A stretch of 21,036 bases of DNA from Alkalibacterium iburiense (lineage in GTDB: Bacteria > Bacillota > Bacilli > Lactobacillales > Carnobacteriaceae_A). The translations under genes were made by a program, and so were the position numbers. The DNA lies in contig NZ_BAAACW010000026.1 in NCBI RefSeq assembly GCF_039521845.1, positions 1 to 21,036 of the forward strand, in the 5' to 3' direction. How positions within the stretch are numbered: position 1 is the first letter of the stretch; every line of letters begins with the position of its first letter. Shown here piece after piece: positions 7,889 through 15,493 of the stretch. The notes under the pieces were generated by a model. It searched no databases, was not told the DNA's origin, and was given only the letters and a program-made list of their open reading frames with translations.

Positions 7889-7917
7889 AATCTAATCCCC
7901 TACTATATTTGTTCATC

Positions 7918-7945
7918 ACTCTACACTCATATGACACTATGTCAT
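7918..7945 (-). promoter_or_regulatory. Promoter of the ABC exporter operon
   Basis: On the minus strand ATGACA (7940-7945) and TAGAGT (7918-7923) are 16 bases apart, giving an RNA start near 7911 and a short leader to ATG 7888. The -35 is part of a repeated half-site, so a bound repressor would block it. Confidence 0.5.
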
Positions 7946-7957
7946 ATTTTGTCATAT
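7929..7957. promoter_or_regulatory. Probable operator with three ATATGACA half-sites
   Basis: ATATGACA (7929-7936), a CTA spacer and TGTCATAT (7940-7947) form a perfect inverted repeat. A third copy, TGTCATAT (7950-7957), follows after 2 bases. Half-site spacing is 11 and 10 bases, about one helical turn. The array covers the -35 of the exporter promoter. Exporters of this kind are often controlled by TetR, MarR, PadR or GntR-type repressors; no regulator gene is in this window, so the binding protein is unknown. Confidence 0.55.
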
Positions 7958-7960
7958 TAG

Positions 7961-7982
7961 AACGGACAGATACCTGTCCGTT
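7961..7982 (-). terminator. Hairpin after yneF, possible weak terminator
   Basis: A perfect 9-base-pair stem (AACGGACAG, 7961-7969, with 7974-7982) has an ATAC loop, 5 bases beyond the yneF stop. No T-run follows on the minus strand, so termination would be inefficient. It may instead protect the 3' end or separate yneF from the exporter promoter. Confidence 0.4.
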
Positions 7983-7987
7983 TCACC

Positions 7988-8230
7988 TTACTTTTTCTTT
8001 TTTTTCTTAGCTGTTTTCTGCTGTTGTTTCATTTGTGTCATCATCTGATTGATTTTTCTTTCAGATGGTTTTTGACCCATTTGAAGCATCATCATACGCA
8101 ACATGTTTTCATCAATTGGCGGATTCTTTTCGAAATAATCCATCATGTATTTTCTGGCTATAAAGAAACCACCTACTAGACCACCGATTAGGGCAAGAAT
8201 TATTAATAAAATGGCTAATCCTGTATTCAT
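7988..8230 (-). CDS. yneF: YneF-family small membrane protein
   Basis: An 80-residue protein starts with one membrane helix (about residues 3-26, LAILLIILALIGGLVGGFFIARKY). The family-typical cytoplasmic part follows, with NPPIDENMLRMMMLQMGQKPSERKINQMM, then a long lysine tail. That is the UPF0154/YneF pattern; its molecular role is not established. I start it at ATG 8230, since AGAGGAG lies 8 bases before it. An in-frame GTG 9 bases further upstream is inside the SD itself. In B. subtilis yneF lies near tkt and lexA, as here. TAAAAT at about 8276-8281 may be its -10, but no good -35 is seen. Confidence 0.88.
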   Translation of the reverse strand: MNTGLAILLIILALIGGLVGGFFIARKYMMDYFEKNPPIDENMLRMMMLQMGQKPSERKINQMMTQMKQQQKTAKKKKKK

Positions 8231-8333
8231 ATCTTTCACTCCTCTCAGCTAACATAAAAGTGTTCACTGAATCATTTTACACAATTAGGGAACAAAAATA
8301 AACCTATTCGACTAATTATTATTCTTATCCTCG

Positions 8334-8375
8334 AAAAAAGCCTCCTTTCTATTAAAAGTCAGAAAGAGAGGCTTT
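8334..8375 (-). terminator. Terminator of tkt
   Basis: Read on the minus strand, AAAGCCTC-T-CTTTCT pairs with AGAAAGGAGGCTTT around a 10-base loop (one bulged T), and a run of six T follows. It starts about 20 bases after the tkt stop codon. Confidence 0.85.
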
Positions 8376-8395
8376 ATTCGAGAGCATTTCAGTAA

Positions 8396-10393
8396 TTATT
8401 TAATTGAAAGGTAGGTATTCACGACATTTTCAGTTGTAAATCCATAAGCTTCAACAACAGCTTCACCATTTCCACTTGCACCAAATTTATCGATAGCTAA
8501 AATGCGTCCATCGTTTCCGACATGTTTATGCCATCCGAATGAAGATCCCATTTCAATAGCGACACGTTTAGTGACTGATGATGGAAGAACAGATTCTTTG
8601 TATTCAGCTGACTGTAATTCAAACAAGTCGAAACTTGGCATTGAAACAACCGATACATCTTGTCCTTGAGCTCTTAATTCTTTTTGAGCTTCGACTGCTA
8701 ATGAGACTTCAGAACCGGTAGCGATTAAGATACCATCTGGTGTATCATTTTCTGAAGGTGAAAGAACGTAAGCTCCTTTTTGAACCGTTTGACGGGCCTT
8801 TTCCTGTGTTCCAGGTAAAACTGGCAAGTCTTGACGAGTTAACACAAGCATAGTCGGACGGTCTGTAGATTTAAGCGCAATTTCCCACGCCGCTGCTGCT
8901 TCATTTCCATCAGCAGGTCTCAATACCGTTAAATTATGCATCCCACGGAAGCTAGATAAGTGTTCAACTGGTTCGTGAGTCGGACCATCTTCTCCAACAG
9001 CAATGGAGTCATGTGTCATAACAAAGATAGATGGAATGTCTGACAAAGCAGCCAGTCTTACAGCTGGTCTTAAGTAGTCCGTAAAGACGAAGAAAGTAGC
9101 CGCATAGGTTTTAGTTCCGCCATGCAGCACAATCCCGTTCATAGCTGCAGCCATAGCAAATTCTCTTACACCATACCAGATATTGCGTCCTTCATATTGT
9201 CCCGGTTGGAAATCTTTCTCTCCATCAATCATTGTTTTGTTTGAACTGGATAAGTCAGCTGCTCCACCCCATAAGTTAGGGACTGTTTTAGCGATAGCAT
9301 TAATAATATCCCCACTGGATGAACGCGTAGCTGCTTTTCCATCTTCTTCAGAATAAGACGGTAATTCACTATCCCAGTTTTCTGGTAATTCGCCTGACAA
9401 AGCAGAGTCGAATTGCTTAGCTAAATCTGAATGAGCTGAACGATAAGCATCGACTAATTCGTTCCATTCTTTTTCTAGCTTCTCACCTTTATCTACCATG
9501 TGCTCTTTGAATCGGTCTGCTACTTCTTGAGGAACATAGAAGTCTTCGCCTTCCCATCCATAAGCTTTTTTAGCCGCTTCCACACCATCCGGTCCTAATG
9601 GGGCACCGTGTACCGTGTGTGATCCTTGGTTTGGAGCACCGAAACCAATAACTGTTTTAATTTCGATTAATGTCGGTTTATCTGTTGATTCTTTAGCTTG
9701 TGTAATAGCTTGGTCAATCGCTTCTAGATCATTACCATCTTCTACTAAGATATGCTCCCAGCCATAAGCTTCAAATCGTTTTCCTACATCTTCAGTAAAG
9801 GCTTTAGATGTTGGTCCGTCTAAGGAAATATCGTTTGAGTCATATAACATGATTAACTTACCAAGTTTCAAGTGACCAGCTAAAGATGCAGCTTCTTGAG
9901 AAACCCCTTCCATCAAGTCTCCATCTCCACATAACCCATAAGTATAATGATCGACTACGTTATACTCATCTTTATTGTAAGTAGCAGCTAAATGAGCTTC
10001 AGCCATAGCCATTCCTACAGCGTTTGCAAAACCTTGTCCTAAAGGTCCAGTTGTTGCCTCTACTCCGTCAGTTATGTGTACTTCTGGGTGTCCAGGAGTA
10101 TTACTTCCTAATTGACGGAAGTTTTTTAAATCGTCAAGGCTGACATCATAACCTGATAAATGTAACAAGCTGTATAAAAGCATAGACCCATGTCCTGCTG
10201 ATAATACAAAACGGTCACGATCAAACCATCTAGAGTTCTTTGGATTTACATTTAAATGACGTGTCCATAAGGTATACGCCATTGGAGCTGCTCCCATTGG
10301 TAAGCCCGGGTGACCCGAGTTTGCTTTTTGTACACCATCAATACTGAGTGTACGAATTGTATCTACTGCCATTTGATCTATATTATCAAACAC
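8396..10393 (-). CDS. tkt: Transketolase
   Basis: Transketolase moves two-carbon units between sugar phosphates in the pentose phosphate pathway, using thiamine diphosphate. Visible signatures are RTLSIDGVQKANSGHPGLPMGAAPMAY (active-site His28 in SGHPG), LSAGHGSMLLY, the TPP motif CGDGDLMEG...N, GFGAPNQGSHTVHGAPLG and the pyrimidine-domain FAMAAAMNGI and HDSIAVGEDGPTHEP. I favour a GTG start at 10393 (665 residues, beginning FDNIDQ). AAAGGG sits 9 bases before this GTG, and relatives begin at this point. The ATG at 10402 directly abuts that SD and is poorly spaced. It has its own promoter and terminator, so it is probably monocistronic, with ynzC upstream. Confidence 0.97.
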   Translation of the reverse strand: MFDNIDQMAVDTIRTLSIDGVQKANSGHPGLPMGAAPMAYTLWTRHLNVNPKNSRWFDRDRFVLSAGHGSMLLYSLLHLSGYDVSLDDLKNFRQLGSNTPGHPEVHITDGVEATTGPLGQGFANAVGMAMAEAHLAATYNKDEYNVVDHYTYGLCGDGDLMEGVSQEAASLAGHLKLGKLIMLYDSNDISLDGPTSKAFTEDVGKRFEAYGWEHILVEDGNDLEAIDQAITQAKESTDKPTLIEIKTVIGFGAPNQGSHTVHGAPLGPDGVEAAKKAYGWEGEDFYVPQEVADRFKEHMVDKGEKLEKEWNELVDAYRSAHSDLAKQFDSALSGELPENWDSELPSYSEEDGKAATRSSSGDIINAIAKTVPNLWGGAADLSSSNKTMIDGEKDFQPGQYEGRNIWYGVREFAMAAAMNGIVLHGGTKTYAATFFVFTDYLRPAVRLAALSDIPSIFVMTHDSIAVGEDGPTHEPVEHLSSFRGMHNLTVLRPADGNEAAAAWEIALKSTDRPTMLVLTRQDLPVLPGTQEKARQTVQKGAYVLSPSENDTPDGILIATGSEVSLAVEAQKELRAQGQDVSVVSMPSFDLFELQSAEYKESVLPSSVTKRVAIEMGSSFGWHKHVGNDGRILAIDKFGASGNGEAVVEAYGFTTENVVNTYLSIK

Positions 10394-10438
10394 ACTATTC
10401 ATCCCTTTCGTTTGTTTAAATTCTAAACTTACTCAACT

Positions 10439-10467
10439 ATTGTACTATTAATTCGCTGCCATTTCAA
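10439..10467 (-). promoter_or_regulatory. Promoter of tkt
   Basis: On the minus strand TTGAAA (10462-10467) and TACAAT (10439-10444) are exactly 17 bases apart, each one base from consensus. RNA should start near 10432, giving a leader of about 40 bases. Confidence 0.68.
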
Positions 10468-10508
10468 TATTAGAAGCGATTTCGTTCAATTAATAACAAA
10501 CCAAACAC

Positions 10509-10751
10509 TTAATCGCGATTGTGAATGCCTTTTTGACGTTGAATTTCTTTTAATTTACCAGGCGTTAAGTCCGTTCCTTCTTCGTCTACTATTTTCATGC
10601 CTTCAATCTGGTTTCTCATTCCAGAGCGAAATGCTTTAATATATTCTTCACGCAGGCTGGTCTGTTCTTCTTTTTCTTCACTAGTCAGTCCATCTTTTCT
10701 TTCTTTTCTGACTAATTCATTGATTCTGTCTAACTTTGCTTTCTCTAACAT
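10509..10751 (-). CDS. ynzC: DUF896 protein, YnzC-like
   Basis: An 80-residue, highly charged, soluble protein of the DUF896 (UPF0291) family, recognisable by its N-terminal KLDRINELVRKERKDGLTSEEKEEQTSLREEYIKAFR and by DLTPGKLKEIQRQKG. The N-terminal half is a helical hairpin; the function is unknown. An excellent SD (AAGGAGGG) lies 5 bases before ATG 10751. In B. subtilis ynzC is the last gene of the SOS-induced yneA-yneB-ynzC operon divergent from lexA. Here yneA and yneB are missing and ynzC alone faces lexA, so SOS control through the shared intergenic region is plausible but not shown. Confidence 0.93.
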   Translation of the reverse strand: MLEKAKLDRINELVRKERKDGLTSEEKEEQTSLREEYIKAFRSGMRNQIEGMKIVDEEGTDLTPGKLKEIQRQKGIHNRD

Positions 10752-10814
10752 ATTACCCTCCTTAAATAGTGCGCTATACTATCTTTCGATAGCTTTCCTT
10801 ATTTATCATACCAT

Positions 10815-10843
10815 TACTCCATTAAAAGTGGTAGAGATTGGCG
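10815..10843 (-). promoter_or_regulatory. Possible promoter and leader hairpin of ynzC
   Basis: On the minus strand TGG-TATGAT forms an extended -10 (TATGAT at about 10804-10809), but no clear -35 is seen. Between it and the SD, the leader contains CTATC-GAAA-GATAG (about 10779-10792), a five-pair hairpin with a GNRA-type loop. The exact RNA start is uncertain. Confidence 0.3.
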
Positions 10844-10871
10844 AGAATACTCAATAATCTTTACACTCTTT

Positions 10872-10885
10872 CGAACATAAGTTTG
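10872..10885. promoter_or_regulatory. LexA box 1 upstream of lexA
   Basis: CGAACATAAGTTTG matches the Gram-positive LexA box (GAAC-N4-GTTC) with one change in the right half. It overlaps the -35 of the lexA promoter and lies in the divergent region, so it could also affect ynzC. Confidence 0.68.
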
Positions 10886-10911
10886 AATTGTTACATCTAC
10901 TGTGCTATACT
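10883..10911 (+). promoter_or_regulatory. Promoter of lexA
   Basis: TTGAAT (10883-10888) and TATACT (10906-10911) are 17 bases apart, with TGC before the -10 (extended -10). RNA should start near 10918, between the two LexA boxes. Confidence 0.72.
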
Positions 10912-10922
10912 CAAACTAAGTA

Positions 10923-10936
10923 AGAACGGTTGTTCC
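10923..10936. promoter_or_regulatory. LexA box 2 at the lexA transcription start
   Basis: AGAACGGTTGTTCC has a perfect GAAC-N4-GTTC dyad and sits just after the predicted RNA start. With box 1 it brackets the promoter, the expected layout for lexA autorepression. Confidence 0.75.
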
Positions 10937-10972
10937 ATTAATGAATACGTGATAGGAAAGAGAGGTTGGAAA

Positions 10973-11608
10973 ATGAGTACGAGAGGCCGAAAAGGCAAGA
11001 AACAGTTAGAAATATTACAATTTATATATGAACAAGTCCAACATAGAGGGTATCCACCCACAGTGAGAGAAATTGGTGTAGCAACTGATTTATCTTCCAC
11101 TTCAACTGTACACGGACACCTTTCCAGATTAGAAAAAAGCGGGTATATTTTGAGAGACCCTTCAAAACCCAGAGCGATTGAATTTACATCTTTAGGCTTA
11201 AGTAAATTAGGGATCGACGAAAATGAAGATATGATTCCCTTACTTGGTGTCGTTACTGCTGGTGAACCAATCTTAGCTGTTGAGGAAGCAACGGATTACT
11301 TCCCTATTCCAAATGAATTAGAATTTGAAAAAGGAAACCTGTTTATGCTGACTATCCGAGGAGATAGTATGAAGGATGTAGGCATATTAGATGGAGATCA
11401 CGTAATTGTTCGCAAGCAGGATGCCGCAAGCAATGGAGACATTGTTATTGCTATGACTGATGAAGATGAAGCGACCTGTAAGAGATTTTATAAAGAAAAC
11501 GATCATATTCGTTTACAGCCAGAAAATGAGAATTTGGATCCCATCATTTTAAATGATGCTAAAATTTTAGGTAAAGTCATTTCCCTTTATAGAAGCCATA
11601 TATTTTAA
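10973..11608 (+). CDS. lexA: LexA SOS repressor
   Basis: LexA represses DNA-repair genes and is inactivated by RecA-stimulated self-cleavage after DNA damage. The 211-residue product has an N-terminal winged helix (about 1-72; GYPPTVREIGVATDLSSTSTVHGHLSRLEKSGY, recognition helix near 40-54). Its C-terminal S24-type protease domain has the Ala96-Gly97 cleavage bond in VVTAGEP, catalytic Ser132 in RGDSM and Lys170 in ATCKRF. I start at ATG 10973 (MSTRGRKGKK): GAGAGG lies about 10 bases upstream, and homologues begin here. The frame is open further back, but that stretch carries the promoter and both LexA boxes. Catalytic residues are intact. Confidence 0.98.
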   Translation: MSTRGRKGKKQLEILQFIYEQVQHRGYPPTVREIGVATDLSSTSTVHGHLSRLEKSGYILRDPSKPRAIEFTSLGLSKLGIDENEDMIPLLGVVTAGEPILAVEEATDYFPIPNELEFEKGNLFMLTIRGDSMKDVGILDGDHVIVRKQDAASNGDIVIAMTDEDEATCKRFYKENDHIRLQPENENLDPIILNDAKILGKVISLYRSHIF

Positions 11609-11620
11609 TATAAATAGAAG

Positions 11621-11649
11621 CCCCTTCCTCTCTTTACATGAGGAAGGGG
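11621..11649. terminator. Terminator between lexA and apt
   Basis: CCCCTTCCTC (11621-11630) pairs perfectly with GAGGAAGGGG (11640-11649) over a 9-base loop. The + side has TCTTTGTT and the - side has CTTCTATTTAT, so T-tracts are modest in both directions. Placement between convergent genes supports a shared role. Confidence 0.75.
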
Positions 11650-11655
11650 TCTTTG

Positions 11656-12168
11656 TTAATAGGTCATTAATGTGAAGATATCGTAGCCTTCTATTTTATC
11701 TCGTCCTTTTAAGTCTTTCAATTCAATAAAGAACGCTGCTCCAACCACTTCTCCACCTAATTTTTCAACGAGTTGTATGGTTGCTGCAATGGTTCCACCT
11801 GTAGCCAGCAAGTCATCTGTAATGAGTACTTTCTGACCAGGTTTAATCGCATCTTTGTGTAACTGCAGGACGTCATTTCCGTACTCTAACCCATAACTCA
11901 CTTCAATAGTTTCTCTTGGGAGTTTTCCTTTTTTACGACAAGGCGCAAATCCGACTTGTAATTCATTTGCTACGGGGCATCCAACGATGAACCCTCTTGC
12001 TTCAGGTCCGACAATCATCTCTACGCCTTTATCTTTAGCATATTCGACAATCTTTTCGGTAGCCGCTTTATAAGCTTTCCCGTCAGCCATCAATGGAGAA
12101 ATATCTCTAAATGTAATCCCCTTTTCTGGAAAATCTGGTACATCTGCAATATAGTCTTTAAAATTCAT
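11656..12168 (-). CDS. apt: Adenine phosphoribosyltransferase
   Basis: Apt salvages adenine, joining it to PRPP to give AMP. The 170-residue length equals that of Bacillus Apt. Key segments are VPDFPEKGITFRDISPL (10-26), VGPEARGF (53-60), the flexible-loop region RKKGKLPRETIEVSYGLEYG (78-97) and the PRPP-binding motif VLITDDLLATGGT (114-126). I start at ATG 12168 because GGAGG lies 5 bases upstream and the alignment with relatives begins there; an in-frame ATG at 12195 lies only 2 bases from the recJ stop and lacks an SD of its own. It follows recJ by 28 bases, a common pairing in Bacillota. Confidence 0.97.
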   Translation of the reverse strand: MNFKDYIADVPDFPEKGITFRDISPLMADGKAYKAATEKIVEYAKDKGVEMIVGPEARGFIVGCPVANELQVGFAPCRKKGKLPRETIEVSYGLEYGNDVLQLHKDAIKPGQKVLITDDLLATGGTIAATIQLVEKLGGEVVGAAFFIELKDLKGRDKIEGYDIFTLMTY

Positions 12169-12196
12169 TTTTTCCTCCGCCTTCTTAAAACTCATA

Positions 12197-14503
12197 TTAA
12201 ATTTCTCTAAGGTAAGACACTAGTTCATTAAAGGAACTATAAACAAGTGTTTCTTCTGTCTTAATTTGAGCTAATCTTTTTTGATATGTTATAGTATCCT
12301 CTAAGTTCTTCTTCTGAGGTTGGGAACGAATGCTTAACTTCCCATCCTCTATTGTAACAAATTCATTCTCTAAAAACACCATTATCATGAATTTAAGTGT
12401 CTCACTGTCCAATTTCATGACCTTTTTCAATTTTTCAGTCTCATTAGCCAAGTGAATGGTTTTGTTTTTCAAGAGCCATTTATATAATTTAGTAAATTGT
12501 TCTCGTTTAGGTACGCCTTTAAAATAATACTCGTGTGGGGAGTAGAAAAATAAATAGAGCGTATGATCTTTGTAGTTTCTAAACACTTTTTCGAAGTCAC
12601 TTAACTCATCAGGGATATCCATGAACACCACAGGATCGGCCTCATGGATAGTCGGCAAGTCTTTGTTTTCATCTAATAGATAGCCTGTAGAATCTCTAGT
12701 GATATGCGGTTTCCATTTATTGAAGTGTTCTTTTTTAAAAAAGAGATAATGAGCCCCTACTTTACTGAATAACCGCTTTTGATTTCCTTCTTTTCTATAA
12801 TCAATGATAACAGAGTCCTGCGTTTTAAAGTCAGCTGCTGTAAGCTGTACCTTCTTGTTTCCATTCCATTCATTAATATCTAAATAACCTACCACGTCAA
12901 TCTTTGGAGAGGATCGCCAAACTTCTTCCCATTCAGCTGACTGAAAAGCTATCATCTCTAGCTGTTTTTCATTTTTCACTAAGCTTGCTTTCAAATGAGA
13001 CTGATCTGCTCCAATGATTTTCACTTTATCTGGTAAGAGAGATTCTAATTTGAATAGAGGTTTTTCATTTTCCTGACCAAAGGGTTTTAATGCATTTAAC
13101 TCGTCAATTAAATCAATTGAAATATCTTCCCACTCAACGATTCCACTTATATCTAATTTTCTGTAACTCTCCGAGTCTTCCATAAGCTGTTCAGCTTGTC
13201 TGTTCACGGCTTCAATAAAAGCGTCTAGTTGATTCATTTCTAAACTTAAACCACAAGCCATTTCATGTCCACCAAAGTGACTTAAATAGTCTCTTATTTC
13301 GTTCATGCATTCGTAAATATTGAACCCATTGATACTTCGTCCCGACCCTTTGACTTTTTCGGTATTGGGATCACTTGTTAGAATAATGGTCGGCTTGCTC
13401 ACTTTATCTGCTACTTTGCTGGCCACTATCCCTAAAACACCCTCATGCCATCCAGGCTCGTGTAAAACAACAATGGCCTGATCAGACTGTTCTTCCAACT
13501 TATCAAAGGCTTCTAAAGTAATCTGATTCACCAGTGCTTTTCTTTCTTCGTTTTTATTAATAATGATTCGACTCAATCTCTGAGCTTCTTCATCGTCAAA
13601 CGTCGTCAGTAAGTCCACTACTAAAGTAGCGTCTCCCAGTCTTCCTACTGCATTAATGGGAGGGGCTATTTTAAACCCCACTGTTTCTTCATCGATTGAT
13701 TCCAATGGGATGGAACCCTCAGCAAGTAAAGCCAGCAGCCCTATGCGTTGAGAATGTTTCATCCACTTTAAACCAAAATAAGCAATGGCTCTATTTTCCC
13801 CTGTTAAAGAAACTAAGTCGGCTATCGTTCCTATGGCCGCTAAATCAAGTAGCTCTTCAGGAATTTCACCTAATAATGCAGTCGCCACTTTTAAGCTGAC
13901 TCCAGCACCAGATAAGTCAGGACAAGCATAGTTCCCCTTGGGATGACGGGGATGAACGATAGAGTAAGCATCAGGTAATTCTTTTGGACACTCATGATGG
14001 TCAGTCACAATCACATCTATTCCTAAGGTATTGGCATGGGTAATAGCTTCATGTCCTGCAACACCATTGTCGACAGTTATAATTAACTCTGTTCCATTTT
14101 CTATTAACTTATTAAAGGCTTCAACATTTGGACCATATCCCTCTATAAAGCGATTTGGTATATAGTAATCCACTTGACCTCCAAGCATTTCAATCGCTTC
14201 ATATAAAATGACTGTACTTGTGACACCGTCCGCATCGTAATCACCATAAACGGTTATCTTCTGACCTGAAGTGAGAGCTTCTTGGATGCGTTCGACCGTC
14301 TTATCCATTTCATAAAGAGTAAACGGATCATGAAACCAATCAGCAGTAGGATTAATAAATCGATCAATTGCTTCTTTGGTATGTAGTCCTCTGTTCATAC
14401 ATAGTTTAATAAACGTCTTAGACGCATTCATCTCTGCAGCTAACGCGTCTACCTTTGTTTCATCAATAGTTTTATCGGGGATTTCCCAAATCATCTTTTG
14501 CAC
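12197..14503 (-). CDS. recJ: Single-stranded-DNA exonuclease RecJ
   Basis: RecJ degrades single-stranded DNA 5' to 3' in recombination, mismatch and base-excision repair. The DHH phosphoesterase core is intact: VYGDYDADGV (85-94), TVDNG (143-147), TDHH (167-170). Next come the DHHA1 domain with INAVGRLGDA and SGRSINGFNIYEC, and FGGHEMACGLS. Relatives usually have GGH..AAG, so the Cys is a small variation. A C-terminal extension of roughly 200 residues (from about 560) is of the kind found in Gram-positive RecJ. I choose GTG 14503 (768 residues): AAAGGAG is 8 bases upstream, and the promoter predicts RNA starting near 14529. An ATG at 14536 would lie upstream of that RNA. Confidence 0.96.
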   Translation of the reverse strand: MQKMIWEIPDKTIDETKVDALAAEMNASKTFIKLCMNRGLHTKEAIDRFINPTADWFHDPFTLYEMDKTVERIQEALTSGQKITVYGDYDADGVTSTVILYEAIEMLGGQVDYYIPNRFIEGYGPNVEAFNKLIENGTELIITVDNGVAGHEAITHANTLGIDVIVTDHHECPKELPDAYSIVHPRHPKGNYACPDLSGAGVSLKVATALLGEIPEELLDLAAIGTIADLVSLTGENRAIAYFGLKWMKHSQRIGLLALLAEGSIPLESIDEETVGFKIAPPINAVGRLGDATLVVDLLTTFDDEEAQRLSRIIINKNEERKALVNQITLEAFDKLEEQSDQAIVVLHEPGWHEGVLGIVASKVADKVSKPTIILTSDPNTEKVKGSGRSINGFNIYECMNEIRDYLSHFGGHEMACGLSLEMNQLDAFIEAVNRQAEQLMEDSESYRKLDISGIVEWEDISIDLIDELNALKPFGQENEKPLFKLESLLPDKVKIIGADQSHLKASLVKNEKQLEMIAFQSAEWEEVWRSSPKIDVVGYLDINEWNGNKKVQLTAADFKTQDSVIIDYRKEGNQKRLFSKVGAHYLFFKKEHFNKWKPHITRDSTGYLLDENKDLPTIHEADPVVFMDIPDELSDFEKVFRNYKDHTLYLFFYSPHEYYFKGVPKREQFTKLYKWLLKNKTIHLANETEKLKKVMKLDSETLKFMIMVFLENEFVTIEDGKLSIRSQPQKKNLEDTITYQKRLAQIKTEETLVYSSFNELVSYLREI

Positions 14504-14535
14504 AAGTGACACTCCTTTACTACTCACAGACATCA

Positions 14536-14541
14536 ATTATA
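14536..14541 (-). promoter_or_regulatory. Extended -10 promoter of recJ-apt
   Basis: On the minus strand TGG-TATAAT forms a perfect extended -10 (TATAAT at 14536-14541). The -35 position falls inside the degV terminator stem and is poor (TTTATT). RNA would start near 14529, 26 bases before the GTG start of recJ. Confidence 0.55.
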
Positions 14542-14543
14542 CC

Positions 14544-14584
14544 AAAAAAAGAGATACAATAAAGGAAATCCTTCATCGCATCTC
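14544..14584 (-). terminator. Terminator after degV
   Basis: On the minus strand GAGATGCGATGAAG (14571-14584) pairs with CTTTATTGTATCTC (14551-14564). The 14-pair stem includes three G-U pairs; it has a 6-base loop and is followed by seven T. It ends the obgE-to-degV unit, and its T-run merges with the recJ promoter. Confidence 0.75.
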
Positions 14585-14605
14585 ATACTTGGTAACATAT
14601 GATGA

Positions 14606-15469
14606 TTAATCTAAAATTTGTACACCGATTCCAATCAGTCCTGGACCTGTGTGCACACCCAAAGCTGGACTAATTTGGTCAAAGAAAAAGTTTTCATAAT
14701 GAGACAATCTCTTTTTCAGCTCAGTACGAATCGCTTCTGCTTCCTTTAAAGCTGTTTCTCCACCATAAGCTACCGCTAAGTTATATTTTTTTGCATTAGC
14801 AGCAAACTCTTCCACTAATGAAATAGTTTTATTGATAGATTTGGATTTCCCTCTTACTTTTGCAACGGTATGATAAATCCCCTCATCATTACAGGTAATA
14901 ATGGGTTTTAAATTCATAAGACTTCCTACAACGGACTGAACGAGCCCGATGCGGCCTCCTTTTTGAAGATACTCTAACGTTGGAACGTGGAAATAAACCT
15001 TGGCTTTCTTAATCCCCTCTTGCAGCTTCTCTTCGATTGAGTCCCAATCCGTATGAAGAGCCACTTGTTTGGCTGCTTCTACCACAGATAAACCAGAGCC
15101 GATCCCAATATTTTTTGTATCTAAAACGAAAATGTCTAATCCTTCGTATTGTTCTGCGACTAGTCGGACCATGTTATTTGTGCCACTTAAACCGCTAGAA
15201 ATCGTAATAGCCAGTACTTTTTCATAGCCTTCAGCTTTGATTTCATCCAGCATGGATTTAATTACTTCTCCATCAGGAAGTGATGTTTTAGGTATTTCAT
15301 TCTCCATTTTTCGATACACTTCGTCAGCTGTTATGGTTTCTTTATCAATATATTCCCCGTCATTAAAAATAATCTTCAACGGTATCACTTTAATGTTGAA
15401 TTTTTCTCTTATAGCCTCCGGAACATCAGAACCCGAATCTGTTAGAATGGCAATCTTTTGTTTATTCAT
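14606..15469 (-). CDS. DegV-family fatty-acid-binding protein (FakB-like)
   Basis: DegV proteins bind one fatty acid; characterised members (FakB) present it to FakA kinase for phosphorylation and entry into phospholipids. The 287-residue product has the family start KIAILTDSGSDVP, then PKTSLPDGE (60-68) and TISSGLSGT (89-97), the two segments expected to hold the carboxylate and headgroup, and VYFHVPTLEYLQKGGRIG, a strong DegV signature. The C-terminus has GPGLIGIGV. Partner FakA is not in this window, so FakB activity is inferred from the family. SD GGTAGGGG precedes ATG 15469. It lies 24 bases after lapA. Confidence 0.92.
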   Translation of the reverse strand: MNKQKIAILTDSGSDVPEAIREKFNIKVIPLKIIFNDGEYIDKETITADEVYRKMENEIPKTSLPDGEVIKSMLDEIKAEGYEKVLAITISSGLSGTNNMVRLVAEQYEGLDIFVLDTKNIGIGSGLSVVEAAKQVALHTDWDSIEEKLQEGIKKAKVYFHVPTLEYLQKGGRIGLVQSVVGSLMNLKPIITCNDEGIYHTVAKVRGKSKSINKTISLVEEFAANAKKYNLAVAYGGETALKEAEAIRTELKKRLSHYENFFFDQISPALGVHTGPGLIGIGVQILD

Positions 15470-15493
15470 ACACTATCCCCTACCTCTTTTTTA

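Noticed and set aside
7849..7916. Short out-of-frame peptide before the exporter (ATG near 7916), as a possible attenuation leader like bmrB
   Set aside because: Its ATG lies upstream of the predicted RNA start and it has no SD; no terminator/antiterminator hairpins follow.
10511..10520. AATCGCGATT palindrome at the end of ynzC as a terminator
   Set aside because: It is inside coding sequence, short, and lacks a T-run.
10838..10972. In-frame extension of lexA
   Set aside because: It covers the lexA promoter and both LexA boxes; family N-terminus and SD support ATG 10973.
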